The notes: generated by a model from the letters alone, not told the origin. DNA of 64,000 nt from Pseudanabaena yagii GIHE-NHR1 (GCF_012863495.1 NZ_JAAVJL010000002.1:436501-500500); one strand, 5' to 3'. Shown: positions 17,562 to 27,699, counted from the stretch's first letter. A program made the numbers and translations.

Positions 17562-18400
17562 CTAGTTTTTCCGAGCAGTGATGTAATCAGCAAGTGCCAT
17601 AAGAGGTAAAGCCGCATCACCATAACTTACCAGTTGAGCTTTTGCTTGTTCTACCAATTCCTGAGCTTTTTGCTGAGAAACCTCAATTCCCCATAGGCTA
17701 GGGTAAGTAACCTTTTGAGCAGCGAGATCTTTACCAGCAGTTTTTCCAAGCTCTTCAGAAGTAGCAGTGATATCTAAGATGTCATCAATGATTTGAAAAG
17801 CTAAACCGATATTATTAGAATAAGTGGATAAACGCTTAATGTCGGTATCATTTGCACCTGCTAGCAATGCTCCGCAGATGACACAGGACTCTAGTAGAGC
17901 CGCCGTTTTATGTAAATGAATAAAGGTGAGTGTGTCCGCAGTCACATCCTGCTTACCCTCACATTCTAAGTCAACTACCTGACCACCAACCAAACCCGTC
18001 GCCGCCACCGCATGACCGAGATGGGCGATCGCTTTTAAAACCCTCTCCGCAGGTACGTTTTTGGTTTGAGCTGCGATAAATTCAAAGGCATAGGCAAGTA
18101 AGGCATCCCCTGCCAAAATTGCAATATCATCACCATAAACCTTGTGATTGGTTGGTTTGCCGCGTCGAAAATCGTCATTGTCCATCGACGGTAAATCATC
18201 ATGGATTAAAGACATAGTATGTACCATTTCCATTGCGCAGGCTGTGGGCATTGCCCAAGCGCGATCGCCGCCTAACAATTCACAAGCGGCAAGGGTGAGA
18301 ATCGGACGCAAGCGCTTATCACAAGCTAGTAGCGAGTAACGCATTGATTCATAAATTTTTTCGGGATAAGTAACAGAGATCGAAGTATCAAGGGTTGATT
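17562..18400 (-). pseudogene. crtE: 5'-truncated geranylgeranyl diphosphate synthase copy (crtE remnant)
   Basis: This copy is homologous to the intact crtE at 24171-25073 but lacks its first 22 codons. Similarity stops at 18400, where an in-frame TAA (18399-18401) precedes the first homologous codon. The only remaining start is ATG 18344 (260 residues). Asp-rich motifs [11 protein letters not shown] and DDILD are intact, but the conserved GGKR of the diphosphate-binding motif has become CDKR through two codon changes. Loss of the N terminus and of GG makes activity unlikely. It keeps its junction with the PAP2-like gene. An expressed short protein cannot be excluded. Confidence 0.75.
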
Positions 18401-18610
18401 AGGGTTCACCTCAGTTTTGCTATAAGTATAAATATTCATAGCGAAAATTCAGGATTTCAGACTTTAATAAAAAAATACCATATATCGATTAACGAATTTA
18501 GCAGCTTTTAATCCTAAGTATAATTATTCATCACAAAACTGAAATGCAATCGATTGCTAATTAATATTAAGACTCCGTTCAATTAGTATTATTTACTAAT
18601 ATCCTCTTAA

Positions 18611-18905
18611 TCAAGACATATCAAATGTCAAAACGGTCTAAGATTACAGCAACCATCCAAGGGGGGTGGAGTTGGTGCGTTTGAGGCTCATCAAATGACT
18701 TAAATCAAGACATATCAAATGTCAAAACGGTCTAAGATTACAGCAACCATCCAAGCGGGGTGGAGTTGGTGCGTTTGAGGCTCATCAAATGACTTAAATC
18801 AAGACATATCAAATGTCAAAACGGTCTAAGATTACAGCAACCATCCAAGCGGGGTGGAGTTGGTGCGTTTGAGGCTCATCAAATGACTTAAATCAAGACA
18901 TATCA
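18611..18905. repeat. Three 94-bp tandem repeats upstream of the MIB operon
   Basis: Units start at 18611, 18705 and 18799, with a 13-bp partial fourth unit at 18893. They are almost identical: unit 1 has GGGGGG where the others have GCGGGG. Each unit begins with TCAAGACATATCAAATGTC, which contains the dyad GACAT-N5-ATGTC, and ends with CTCATCAAATGACTTAAA. The array ends 92 bp before cnbA, a position suited to regulator binding. Confidence 0.9.
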
Positions 18906-18996
18906 GTGTTAAATCACATCAAAAAATTGCTGGAATAACCGTTGCTTGCTCCCCCTTGGATAAGTACAAACCATCAGTACAATCAGAGGGTTAAAC

Positions 18997-20397
18997 ATGA
19001 CAGAAAATCTAGATTCTAATCAGCAAACTCTGGCAGAGCGGTCTAGCCTCAGTACTCGGGCAGCGAAGCAGTTGGCCACAACCACCAAGACTGCTCCGCA
19101 GATGCAGGGCATCACCTCGCGCTGGATCAGTCGCCTGCTGCCTTGGGTGGAGTTGCGCGGCGGCTCCTATCGTGTCAATCGCCGCTTGACCTATGCGCTA
19201 GGTGATGGTCGTGTCACCTTTACGAACGTCGGGTCAACGATTCAAGTAATTCCTCAGGAGTTGCGCGAGCTGGCTTTTCTGCGAGAATTTGAGGATGAGG
19301 CTGTCTTGAATGCCTTAGCTGATCGCTTTGTGCAGCAGGAGTTTCAACCCGGTGATGTGCTGGTAGACAAGGGAACCCCCGCCGACCAGATCGTGCTGAT
19401 TGCTCACGGCAAGGTCAGTAAGATCGGTACAGGCAAGTATGGCGATGAGGTGGAGCTTGCGGTGTTGACCAATGGCGATCACTTTACCTATCAAGCCATT
19501 CTTGAATCAGAAGATCTATGGGACTTCACCATCAAAGCGATCACACGTTGTACGGTCTTAGCACTAACACAAAGCTCCTTTGAAGAACTGGTCAACTCCT
19601 CAGAATCACTTCAAGCACACATTGAGGCATTTCGCACCCAACCCCCCAAAGATCAGGATCGGTACGGTCAGTCCGCCATTGATCTGGCCGCTGGTCACAG
19701 TGGTGAACCCGTACTGCCCACAACCTTTGTCGACTACGAAACCTCTCCGCGTGAATATGAGCTAAGCTTGGCGCAGACAGTGCTGCGTGTTCATACCCGC
19801 GTTGCCGACCTCTACAACGAGCCAATGAACCAGATTGCGGAACAGCTTAAGCTAACAGTACACGAGTTGCGTGAGCGTCAAGAGTACGAGTTGGTTAACA
19901 ACCAAGAGTTTGGGCTGCTGCACAATGCTGACCTCGGTCAGCGCTTCTCCACCCGCAATGGTCCGCCCACGCCAGATGATTTTGATGAGCTGATCACCCG
20001 CCGACGCAATGCACAGTACATTTTTGCCCACCCGCGTGCCATTGCGGCCTTCGGTCGGGAGTGCAACAAGCTAGGTCTCTATCCCGACAGCCTTGATATG
20101 GGGGGCGAACGAGTGTTGACTTGGCGCAACATCCCGATTTTGCCCTGCGACAAGATTCCCATTAGCAACACCCAGACCAGTTCCGTGATCGTTGTCCGTA
20201 CTGGTGAAGATAATCAGGGCGTAGTAGGGCTTCGACCCGCAGCATTGCCCGATCAACATGAGCCGGGGTTGAACGTACGCTTCATGGGCATCAATGAAAA
20301 AGCCATCATCTCCTACCTCGTCAGCAACTACTTCTCCGCTGCCATCCTCGTGCCCGATGCCGTCGGCGTACTTGAAGATGTCGAGCTAGGACGCTAG
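18997..20397 (+). CDS. cnbA: Family 2B encapsulin shell protein with cyclic nucleotide-binding domain (CnbA-type)
   Basis: The 466 residues combine an HK97-fold shell protein with a cyclic nucleotide-binding domain, as in Streptomyces EshA and the Cnb proteins of cyanobacterial 2-MIB operons. A disordered N-terminal arm (1-45) precedes [16 protein letters not shown]. The CNB-like domain spans about 90-205 ([35 protein letters not shown]), and the rest is the shell core, ending [16 protein letters not shown]. Such shells enclose the terpene cyclase encoded beside them. The site AGAGGG precedes the ATG. First gene of the MIB operon; its higher GC and near absence of HIP1 sites suggest transfer. 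Confidence 0.9.
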   Translation: MTENLDSNQQTLAERSSLSTRAAKQLATTTKTAPQMQGITSRWISRLLPWVELRGGSYRVNRRLTYALGDGRVTFTNVGSTIQVIPQELRELAFLREFEDEAVLNALADRFVQQEFQPGDVLVDKGTPADQIVLIAHGKVSKIGTGKYGDEVELAVLTNGDHFTYQAILESEDLWDFTIKAITRCTVLALTQSSFEELVNSSESLQAHIEAFRTQPPKDQDRYGQSAIDLAAGHSGEPVLPTTFVDYETSPREYELSLAQTVLRVHTRVADLYNEPMNQIAEQLKLTVHELRERQEYELVNNQEFGLLHNADLGQRFSTRNGPPTPDDFDELITRRRNAQYIFAHPRAIAAFGRECNKLGLYPDSLDMGGERVLTWRNIPILPCDKIPISNTQTSSVIVVRTGEDNQGVVGLRPAALPDQHEPGLNVRFMGINEKAIISYLVSNYFSAAILVPDAVGVLEDVELGR

Positions 20398-20485
20398 TAG
20401 ATCCCAGTAGAGGTAACTGAACAGCCAACTGTCAGCATCTTCACCATACACTCATTGAAACACCTATTCACCAGTAACACATTCT

Positions 20486-21355
20486 ATGTCAACGCCCCAA
20501 ACTATCACTGCCGACAATGTTTTGCGTAGCGAGTATCAGAAGTCAGTTGCCAACTATTGGAACCAAGAAAAAAATCCCGTTAATCTTCTACTCGGTCACG
20601 TTGATGGCTATTATCACCACCACTACGGGATCGGCGATGTCGATTGGTCGGTATTAGAGGCTCCCGAAGGTGAGCGCAACGATCAGATTATTCGTGAGCT
20701 ACACCGACTCGAACACGCTCAGGCGGTTTTCCTGCTCGACCATCTGGGCAATGTCAAGCCTGATGACCGCGTGATGGATGGCGGTTCTGGTCGCGGCGGT
20801 ACCAGCTTTGTGGTCAATGAACGCTTTGGCTGTCAGGTCGATGGAGTGTCAATCTCAGAATCTCAGGTCAAGTTTGCCAACGACCAGTCTGTGCAGCGCG
20901 GCATAGCCGACAAGGTAAAGTTCCACTTTCGCAATATGCTGGATACTGGCTTCGAGACGGGAGCCATGCGCAGCATTTGGACGAATGAGACCACAATGTA
21001 TGTAGATCTGTTCAAGCTGTTCGCCGAGTTTTCTCGTCTTTTGCAGGATGGTGGTCGCTACGCCTGCATAACGGGTTGCTACAACGATGTTACGGGAGGA
21101 CGATCGCGGGCGGTCAGCCAGATAGATGCACATTATATCTGTAACATCCACCCGCGTAGTCAATATTTCAAGGCACTAGCGGCGAACAACCTCGCCCCTA
21201 TTACTGTAATCGATCTGACTCCCCTAACGATTCCCTACTGGGAACTACGGGCCAAGTCTTCGCTCATCACTGGGGTCGAGGATTACTTCCTTACTGCATA
21301 TAAAGAGGGCAGTTTCCACTATCTGCTCATCGTTGCTGACCGCATCATTCGGTAA
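20486..21355 (+). CDS. mtf: Geranyl diphosphate 2-C-methyltransferase
   Basis: The enzyme methylates geranyl diphosphate at C2 with S-adenosylmethionine, the first committed step of 2-methylisoborneol synthesis. The 289-residue protein shows the SAM motif I MDGGSGRGGTSF near residues 95-106, the VDGVSISESQVKFAN motif II region, and the family N terminus with YYHHHYGIGDVDWSV. The position between cnbA and the MIB synthase gene matches the known mtf/gppmt gene. It probably works in the cytoplasm feeding 2-methyl-GPP to the encapsulated cyclase. Confidence 0.95.
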   Translation: MSTPQTITADNVLRSEYQKSVANYWNQEKNPVNLLLGHVDGYYHHHYGIGDVDWSVLEAPEGERNDQIIRELHRLEHAQAVFLLDHLGNVKPDDRVMDGGSGRGGTSFVVNERFGCQVDGVSISESQVKFANDQSVQRGIADKVKFHFRNMLDTGFETGAMRSIWTNETTMYVDLFKLFAEFSRLLQDGGRYACITGCYNDVTGGRSRAVSQIDAHYICNIHPRSQYFKALAANNLAPITVIDLTPLTIPYWELRAKSSLITGVEDYFLTAYKEGSFHYLLIVADRIIR

Positions 21356-21450
21356 GGATTCTCCAAAACACAACCCGCACCATGGTGTGGTGCGTAGCAC
21401 GCATACTGCAAACGCACCACACATCACTGCCCTAATACAGGGATAAGAGC

Positions 21451-22644
21451 ATGAAAGATACCAACCTGGATAATACGAGTACCACATTTTTATTTGGTCC
21501 GACTGGTCTTGGTACATCCGCCGCTCGCTTTGTGAGTGAGATAGCCAAGGCTGCTCGTACCGATAACCTAGATTCAGGACTACTCCAGACAGATCTCGCC
21601 TCGGTGGGGGATTGCGATCCTGCCTATGCAGAGAGAGCTTGGGGCGATGGAACTGCCTCACCACTCTACTGCCCCATTCCCGAACGATTCAACGAGCCAC
21701 TGGCAGACGAGGTCGATGATCGACTGGCGGACTGGGCATTGGAATGCGGGTTTGATGAGGACGAGGCGCAGAAAATTCGCAAGGTACGGTTTGGACGCCT
21801 GGTGATGCTGGCACACCCAGACTGCGATGACCCATCTCGGCTGTTGATCGGTGCCAAGTTGAACATGGCTTGGTGGGCTGCTGATGACTACTACGCTGAC
21901 GACACCGAGCTTGGGGCAGATCCAAAGTTGCTCCCCCCTCGTCTCCTGTTGGCGATGACCGCAATGGACCCGCCCCCGCCAGCAGGGGAATTTACCACCC
22001 CGCTAGAGGAAGCGATCGCCGAAGAGCGGGTGCTGGTAGCCCTCGGTAGGGGCATCGACTATTTAGGACAGTACGCCACGCCAGAGCAAGTCCAGCGTAC
22101 CTGTTACGCCACCTTCTCTATGTTCGTCTCTTGGAGTGCCTACGCAGCGTGGCGTTATACTGGCGAGTATCCGCCAGCGTGGAAGTATCTGGCTGCGCGA
22201 CAGCACGACAGCTTCTACACCTCCATGACGCTAATCGACCCCATCGGAGGCTACGTCCTCCCACCAGATATTTTCTTCGATTCGCGCGTCCGTCACGCAG
22301 CGTTCCTAGCTGGGACGGCGGTCGTTCTGGTCAACGATCTCCTTTCGGTCGCCAAAGATCTGGCAGACGAGCAGCCACCTGTCAACATGGTGCTACAGAT
22401 TGCGGCGGATCGGGGCTGCTCTATCGAAGAGGCGACGGAGATCACTGTCAAGTTTCATAACGACTTGGTTCATGACTTTCGGGAACGCCACCAGAAGCTC
22501 CAAGCTTTACCCAACGTTGAGCTTCAGAGGTTCCTGCGCGGATTGCGCGGCTGGATGGGCGGCGCATTTGAATGGCATAACAGCAACCCGCGCTATAAAA
22601 ACAGCAACGGTGCTTCACAGCCAGATTCACAATCACTAGCCTAA
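21451..22644 (+). CDS. mic: 2-methylisoborneol synthase (class I terpene cyclase)
   Basis: The enzyme cyclises 2-methyl-GPP to 2-MIB, the earthy-musty volatile of water supplies. The Asp-rich metal motif is DDYYADD at residues 145-151, and the NSE-type motif is NDLLSVAKDLADE at 295-307 with Asn295, Ser299 and Asp303. An N-terminal extension of about 75 residues, not part of the cyclase fold, contains FGPTGLGTSAAR at 15-26. In Streptomyces homologues a similar disordered arm targets the enzyme into the family 2B encapsulin, so it is probably the cargo-loading segment. Third gene of the operon. Confidence 0.95.
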   Translation: MKDTNLDNTSTTFLFGPTGLGTSAARFVSEIAKAARTDNLDSGLLQTDLASVGDCDPAYAERAWGDGTASPLYCPIPERFNEPLADEVDDRLADWALECGFDEDEAQKIRKVRFGRLVMLAHPDCDDPSRLLIGAKLNMAWWAADDYYADDTELGADPKLLPPRLLLAMTAMDPPPPAGEFTTPLEEAIAEERVLVALGRGIDYLGQYATPEQVQRTCYATFSMFVSWSAYAAWRYTGEYPPAWKYLAARQHDSFYTSMTLIDPIGGYVLPPDIFFDSRVRHAAFLAGTAVVLVNDLLSVAKDLADEQPPVNMVLQIAADRGCSIEEATEITVKFHNDLVHDFRERHQKLQALPNVELQRFLRGLRGWMGGAFEWHNSNPRYKNSNGASQPDSQSLA

Positions 22645-22725
22645 TTATAGAAGCGCACATAGTTCAACCAGATTTCATGCGGTTGAATAAACCAGCTCAT
22701 GTGTATATAGAAAGCGAGGTAAAAA

Positions 22726-24129
22726 ATGACCCAAGACTTTAACTCCCATGGGCAGGGGCTGGCGGAGCAGTCGAGCCTGAGTACAGATGCGGCGCGGAAG
22801 TTAGCCACAACTGCCAAGACTACTCCGCAGACTCAGGGTATTAGTTCGCGCTGGATCAGCCGTCTGTTGCCGTGGGTGGAGCTGCGCGGTGGCTCCTATC
22901 GGGTCAATCGACGTTTGACCTATGCGCTGGGCGATGGACGAGTGACCTTTACCAACGTGGGGGCTACCATACGAGTGATCCCGCAAGAGTTGCGCGAAAT
23001 AGACCTGTTGCGTGACTTTGACGAGGAGGCAGTGCTAAACAGGTTGGCAGAGCGTTTTGTGCAGCAGGAGTTTCAACCCGGTGATGTGCTGGTGGAAAAG
23101 GGAATCCCTGCTGATCAGATTGTGCTAATTGCTCACGGCAAGGTCAGCAAGATCGGTACGGGGAAGTATGGGGATGACATGGAGCTTGCGGTATTGACCG
23201 ACGGAGACCACTTCACCTACCAGGCTATTATCGAATCCGCCGATCTCTGGGACTTCACCATGAAGGCGGTTACACGCTGCACGGTCTTGGTGCTAACACA
23301 GCAATCGTTTGAAGATGTGGTGGCTTCCTCTGAATCGCTGCAAGCCCACATCGAAGAATTTAAGGCTCGTCCGCCAAAAGCCCAAGATAAATATGGTCAG
23401 TCCGCGATTGCGTTAGCTGCTGGTCATACAGGCGAACCCGTGCTGCCCACGACTTTTGTTAATTACGAGACCTCGCCGCGCGAATACGAGTTGAGCCTAG
23501 TGCAGACGGTGCTGCGTGTCCATACGCGCGTTGCCGATCTCTACAACGAGCCAATGAACCAGATCGAACAACAGCTCAAATTGACTGTGCATGAGTTGCG
23601 CGAGCGGCAGGAGTATGAATTGGTCAATAATCAAGAGTTCGGACTGCTGCACAACACCGATCTTAGCCAACGCTTCCCCACCCGCAATGGTCTACCTCAC
23701 CCAGATGATTTTGATGAGCTGATCACCCGCCGCCGCAATTCACAGTATATTTTTGCCCACCCACGTGCCATCGCTGCCTTTGCGCGTCAGTGCAACAAGA
23801 TGGGGATTGATTTGGAAAGTATCGATGTAGGTGGAAACCGAATTCCGGCTTGGCGCGGCATCCCTATCTATCCTTGTGGCAAAATCCCCATTGACAGAAC
23901 GACTCAAACCACATCGATTATCGTTATGCGTACTGGTGAGGACAATCAGGGCGTGGTAGGTCTTCAGCCTGCGGAGTTACCTGATCAATATGAACCAGGG
24001 TTGAACGTGCGCTTTATGGGTATTAACGAAAAGGCCATCATCTCCTATCTAGTCAGCAACTACTTCTCCGCCGCTATCCTTGTCCCCGATGCCATCGGCA
24101 TTCTCGAAGATGTCGAGATCGGGCGGTAG
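22726..24129 (+). CDS. cnbB: Second family 2B encapsulin shell protein (CnbB-type)
   Basis: A 467-residue paralogue of the first operon gene, very similar throughout. It has an N-terminal arm, the [20 protein letters not shown] entry, a CNB-like domain at about 90-205 ([31 protein letters not shown]) and the HK97 shell core with the same [16 protein letters not shown] end. Differences cluster in the N-terminal arm, the CNB domain and around residues 340-390. Two shell proteins in one operon suggest a mixed two-component shell, or two shells responding to different ligands. It ends 42 bp before the convergent crtE. Confidence 0.9.
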   Translation: MTQDFNSHGQGLAEQSSLSTDAARKLATTAKTTPQTQGISSRWISRLLPWVELRGGSYRVNRRLTYALGDGRVTFTNVGATIRVIPQELREIDLLRDFDEEAVLNRLAERFVQQEFQPGDVLVEKGIPADQIVLIAHGKVSKIGTGKYGDDMELAVLTDGDHFTYQAIIESADLWDFTMKAVTRCTVLVLTQQSFEDVVASSESLQAHIEEFKARPPKAQDKYGQSAIALAAGHTGEPVLPTTFVNYETSPREYELSLVQTVLRVHTRVADLYNEPMNQIEQQLKLTVHELRERQEYELVNNQEFGLLHNTDLSQRFPTRNGLPHPDDFDELITRRRNSQYIFAHPRAIAAFARQCNKMGIDLESIDVGGNRIPAWRGIPIYPCGKIPIDRTTQTTSIIVMRTGEDNQGVVGLQPAELPDQYEPGLNVRFMGINEKAIISYLVSNYFSAAILVPDAIGILEDVEIGR

Positions 24130-24170
24130 GATCAAAAAATAGGATCAAGAGAAATTGTGAGCTTGGCGAT

Positions 24171-25073
24171 TTAGTTTTTCCGAGCAGTGATGTAATCAGC
24201 GATCGCCATCAGAGGTAAAGCCGAGTCACCATAACTGACCAGTTGCGCCTTCGCATCTGCTACTAGTTCCTGAGCCTTTTGTTGCGAGGTTTCGATACCC
24301 CACAGACTCGGATAAGTAACTTTTTGGGCGGCGAGGTCTTTACCCGCAGTTTTGCCAAGCTGCTCAGATGTAGCGGTGATGTCGAGAATGTCATCAATAA
24401 TCTGAAAAGCTAAACCAATATTCTTAGCATAGGTGGATAAGCGCGTGATGTCAGTATCATTTGCACCTGCTAGTAATGCACCACAGATGACGCATGACTC
24501 TAGCAAAGCCGCAGTTTTATGGATATGGATAAATGTGAGGGTTTCCGCAGTCACATCTGGCTTACCTTCACATTCTAGATCGACAACTTGACCACCTGCT
24601 AAACCTGTCGCCGTCACAGCATGACCCAGATGGGCAATCGCCTTTAAAATTCTGTCAGCAGGTACAGCTTGAGTATACGCAGCGATATATTCAAAAGCAT
24701 AGGCAAGTAGAGCATCCCCTGCCAAAATTGCAATGTCATCACCATAAACCTTATGGTTTGTCGGTTTGCCGCGCCGAAAATCGTCATTGTCCAACGCAGG
24801 CAGATCATCATGGATTAATGACATGGTATGTACCATTTCCATTGCACAGGCGGTGGGCATTGCCGATGCACGATCGCCGCCTAACAATTCACAAGCGGCA
24901 AGGGTGAGAATCGGACGCAAGCGCTTACCACCAGCTAGTAGCGAGTAACGCATTGATTCATAAATTTTTTCAGGATAGGTGACAGAGATCGAAGTATCAA
25001 GGGCTGATTCAACCTCTTGTTTGCGATCGCGTAAATACTTATCTAAATTGAATGCGACGGTTTGTGATGGCAT
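24171..25073 (-). CDS. crtE: Geranylgeranyl diphosphate synthase
   Basis: This trans-prenyltransferase makes GGPP for carotenoids, chlorophyll phytol and other isoprenoids. The 300 residues include GGKRLRP near 48-54, the first Asp-rich motif [11 protein letters not shown] near 90-100, and the second, DDILD, near 221-225, all intact. A bulky residue pattern upstream of the first motif fits a GGPP-length product. It is followed on the same strand by the 3' end of cnbB in opposite orientation. The 5'-truncated copy of this gene lies on the other side of the MIB operon. Confidence 0.93.
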   Translation of the reverse strand: MPSQTVAFNLDKYLRDRKQEVESALDTSISVTYPEKIYESMRYSLLAGGKRLRPILTLAACELLGGDRASAMPTACAMEMVHTMSLIHDDLPALDNDDFRRGKPTNHKVYGDDIAILAGDALLAYAFEYIAAYTQAVPADRILKAIAHLGHAVTATGLAGGQVVDLECEGKPDVTAETLTFIHIHKTAALLESCVICGALLAGANDTDITRLSTYAKNIGLAFQIIDDILDITATSEQLGKTAGKDLAAQKVTYPSLWGIETSQQKAQELVADAKAQLVSYGDSALPLMAIADYITARKN

Positions 25074-25138
25074 AGCTGGCTTTAGTGATTTCGACAGTTA
25101 CTCGACAATAAATAATTAAAGAATTTACTGATTTTTGT

Positions 25139-25175
25139 TTAGATGTGACGCGGGCGTTGCCCGCGCCACATCTAA
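25139..25175. repeat. GC-rich stem-loop upstream of crtE
   Basis: TAGATGTGACGCGGGC-GTT-GCCCGCGCCACATCTA is a 16-bp stem with one mismatch, in the folD-crtE gap. Confidence 0.65.
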
Positions 25176-25267
25176 ACGATGTGTAAGTCCTAATAATTGC
25201 TGGAATTGGGGCAGAATTCCAGACAGTATCCAGAATGTATATTATGCAACGTCTTGCGATCCTCTCT

Positions 25268-25318
25268 CTAGAATTTTTGGGTTTTAATACATTAGGTATT
25301 AAAACCCAAAAATTCTAG
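25268..25318 (-). terminator. Palindrome at the 3' end of folD
   Basis: A perfect 22-bp stem (CTAGAATTTTTGGGTTTTAATA and complement) with a 7-base loop includes the folD stop codon. It is suited to end the folD transcript. Confidence 0.75.
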
Positions 25319-26184
25319 GGTTTAGCAAACTTTTGCTTGTAGCTCCATACAGTGTTGTGTAGGAGCATGGTTACAGTCATTGGACCAACTCCCCCCGGAA
25401 CAGGGGTAATGTGGGAGGCAACTTCACTGACGCTGGCATAGTCCACATCACCGACTAAGCGGGATTTGCCTTCATAGTCAGTGATGCGGTTAATTCCCAC
25501 ATCGATGACCACTGACTCAGGCTTAACCATCTCGGCGGTTACAAATTCGGGTCTACCGATCGCTGCAATTAAAATATCAGCTTTGCGGGTAATTTCGGCA
25601 AGATTCTTCGTACGGGAATGGGCGATCGTCACTGTGGCATTTTCTTCGAGCAGCATTAGGGCAACGGGCTTGCCTACGAGAATGCTGCGCCCGATCACCA
25701 CGGCATTTTTCCCAGCAATATCAATCTTGGCTTCGGCTAATAGCTCCATCACTCCCGCAGGTGTGCAACTCCGTAAGCCTGCTTCGCCTCGCGCCAGTTT
25801 ACCTAAATTATTGGGGTGCAAGCCATCAGCATCTTTATCAGGATCGAGGCGATTTAACAGGGCGATCGCATCAAATTTGTCGGGCAAAGGTAATTGAATC
25901 AAAATGCCATCCACGCGATCATCGGCATTGAGTTCATCAATTACTTGCTCTAATTCTTGTTGGGTAACGCTTGCAGGAAAATGCTTGCCAAAAGATGCGA
26001 TCCCCGCTTTGTGACAGGCAGTTTCTTTGTTTTTGACATAGGCGGCACTGGCGGGATTGTCGCCAACCATCAGCACGGCTAGCCCCGGAGGACGACCATA
26101 CTGGGTTTGCAATTGTGCGACCTCTTCTGCGATCGCGCTTTGCATTTTCTTAGCAAGTGCCTTGCCGTCAATAATTACTGCCAT
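25315..26184 (-). CDS. folD: Bifunctional methylenetetrahydrofolate dehydrogenase / methenyltetrahydrofolate cyclohydrolase
   Basis: FolD interconverts 5,10-methylene-, methenyl- and 10-formyl-tetrahydrofolate for one-carbon metabolism. Family signatures are clear: [14 protein letters not shown] with the catalytic Lys-type site near residue 50, [14 protein letters not shown] near 95, the NADP-binding [17 protein letters not shown] near 165, and [19 protein letters not shown] near the end. I prefer ATG 26184 ([13 protein letters not shown]), since the upstream nine codons from 26211 are not conserved-looking. It is in the same orientation as crtE and probably the original crtE neighbour. Confidence 0.93.
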   Translation of the reverse strand: MAVIIDGKALAKKMQSAIAEEVAQLQTQYGRPPGLAVLMVGDNPASAAYVKNKETACHKAGIASFGKHFPASVTQQELEQVIDELNADDRVDGILIQLPLPDKFDAIALLNRLDPDKDADGLHPNNLGKLARGEAGLRSCTPAGVMELLAEAKIDIAGKNAVVIGRSILVGKPVALMLLEENATVTIAHSRTKNLAEITRKADILIAAIGRPEFVTAEMVKPESVVIDVGINRITDYEGKSRLVGDVDYASVSEVASHITPVPGGVGPMTVTMLLHNTVWSYKQKFAKP

Positions 26185-26267
26185 ATTCTCTAAATTTTTT
26201 GCGATACCCACTATCTAAACGATTGTATCGTTTGATGGCTCAATATGAGGAGGGGCGCAATGCACCC

Positions 26268-27685
26268 CAGCAATTCTCATTATGAAAAATTAACTACTGT
26301 TGGGAGGGAGATCTAACTCCAAACCTTGAATCATAAAAGTCAAAAGATGATCCCAACTATCAAAAACAAGATATCGAGTCAAGGCGCGTAAATCGTTAAA
26401 AAAGGTTTTGCGGGTTGGCAAATGAGAGCGCAATAACTGGTACTTGTCATCGACCAATTCCAATAACGTGCGAAATAGTAGGGACAAAATATTGAGGGTG
26501 GCTAGGAATGAAGCAAGATGCTCCTTGCCATGTCCAAAGTTGTGTTCTAGGTTGTAGCCCTTAGTTTTGAGAGTATTGTTATTCTCATTTTCCACTTTCC
26601 AACGAGTACGACCAGCCAGCACGATTTCCACCACTGTTTGCTCAGTAATCAGGTGATTGGTGGCAAAAGAGTTTTTGTAAACTACCTTGCCATCAGGTCT
26701 AGTCACAGTTAGTTCACACCAGTTAACCAGCAAAGCATCGTCACCATCTTTGATAGGTAGCCCATTGACATATTGGTAGGTATAGGTCTCTTGAACTTTC
26801 CCTGTCCACTTATTGACAACCACCGTTGGCAAAGCAATCCCTTCTATATGCTCATAGATAGTGGGGTGAGATTCGGGGCGGCAGACTAAGATGAAGTTGA
26901 ACTGTTGCTCTAATAGCATTTGGCAGAGGGGTTGGCGAGAATAAAGGTCATCACCCAAAACAGTTACCTTGAATGCACTGTACTTACTGCCATGTTGTAA
27001 CAACCATCTTTTGGCGGCTGTATTCTCACAGTCTTGCTTGTCATTTCCATCCTGCGGCACAATAAATTCTGGTACTAGGGGAATCACTTGCGATTGATGT
27101 GGACTGACGATAACTGGCGTAACTACGCTATGAAAATAATGAATTTCTCCTGATTTCATTTTCCTACTCGAACAATGGTGACAGTGTATTTGTTTTGAAC
27201 TAAAGTACTCTGTCCCATCTAGCGCCATTAATAGATTGTTGGCGAATCCTCGAAATCCTTGCAGTTTCCCCTTTTGCTCTATCGTCTCCAAGATTGTCTC
27301 GAACACTGGAAACATTTCTTTAGGTTGCACTGGGTCTAGCAAGTCTCGGATATGGTTATCCGTTGGTATTTTATGCACCCCAAATAAACTTTGGGCGTTG
27401 CTTCGCCCTTTTGTCTGCTCCATTGTCCGCTGGTAAGACAAGAATGATGGACTTTGAGTGAAAAATACACTGAATGCACTCATGGCTGCATCTTCCATGC
27501 CATAGCGACTATTTTTGCCTGTCCGCTTGTCTGGCAATGATTCTAGTTGTTGTCGGAAAATTTCTACAATTCTGTCGAATGAGCCTTGTGCTTTCAAAGC
27601 TCTTCCCCTAAATCAATCATCATGTTATTTACAATATCCCTATATCAACGGTTTGACTAGCCTTCGTTCATAATGAGAATTGCTG
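26268..27685 (-). mobile_element. Complete insertion sequence with 19-bp inverted repeats and 9-bp target duplication
   Basis: The 1418-bp element has perfect 19-bp ends (CAGCAATTCTCATTATGAA at 26268-26286 and its complement at 27667-27685) and is flanked by direct duplications AATGCACCC at 26259-26267 and 27686-27694. Removing it and one duplication restores an almost perfect hairpin in the gap between ureF and folD. It encodes one transposase. Perfect ends and an intact ORF suggest a recent insertion. I do not assign an ISfinder family. Confidence 0.92.
26290..27597 (-). CDS. DDE transposase
   Basis: The 435-residue transposase fills the insertion sequence. Likely DDE residues are Asp in MALDGTEYFSSKQ, Asp in VTVLGDDLYSRQP and Glu in TRWKVENENNNTLKTKGY, the last resembling the C-terminal Y-x2-R-x3-E-x6-K signature of IS4-like enzymes. 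A CHHC..C pair follows the first Asp. The 9-bp duplications fit the IS4-like superfamily. The ORF is uninterrupted, so the element may be active. Confidence 0.88.
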   Translation of the reverse strand: MKAQGSFDRIVEIFRQQLESLPDKRTGKNSRYGMEDAAMSAFSVFFTQSPSFLSYQRTMEQTKGRSNAQSLFGVHKIPTDNHIRDLLDPVQPKEMFPVFETILETIEQKGKLQGFRGFANNLLMALDGTEYFSSKQIHCHHCSSRKMKSGEIHYFHSVVTPVIVSPHQSQVIPLVPEFIVPQDGNDKQDCENTAAKRWLLQHGSKYSAFKVTVLGDDLYSRQPLCQMLLEQQFNFILVCRPESHPTIYEHIEGIALPTVVVNKWTGKVQETYTYQYVNGLPIKDGDDALLVNWCELTVTRPDGKVVYKNSFATNHLITEQTVVEIVLAGRTRWKVENENNNTLKTKGYNLEHNFGHGKEHLASFLATLNILSLLFRTLLELVDDKYQLLRSHLPTRKTFFNDLRALTRYLVFDSWDHLLTFMIQGLELDLPPNSS

Positions 27686-27699
27686 AATGCACCCCTCCT

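Noticed and set aside
18611-18905. CRISPR array
   Set aside because: The repeats are directly abutting 94-bp units with no spacers between them.
18956-18983. TTGGAT-N16-TACAAT as the cnbA promoter
   Set aside because: The transcript would begin inside the ribosome-binding site, which is too close to the start codon.
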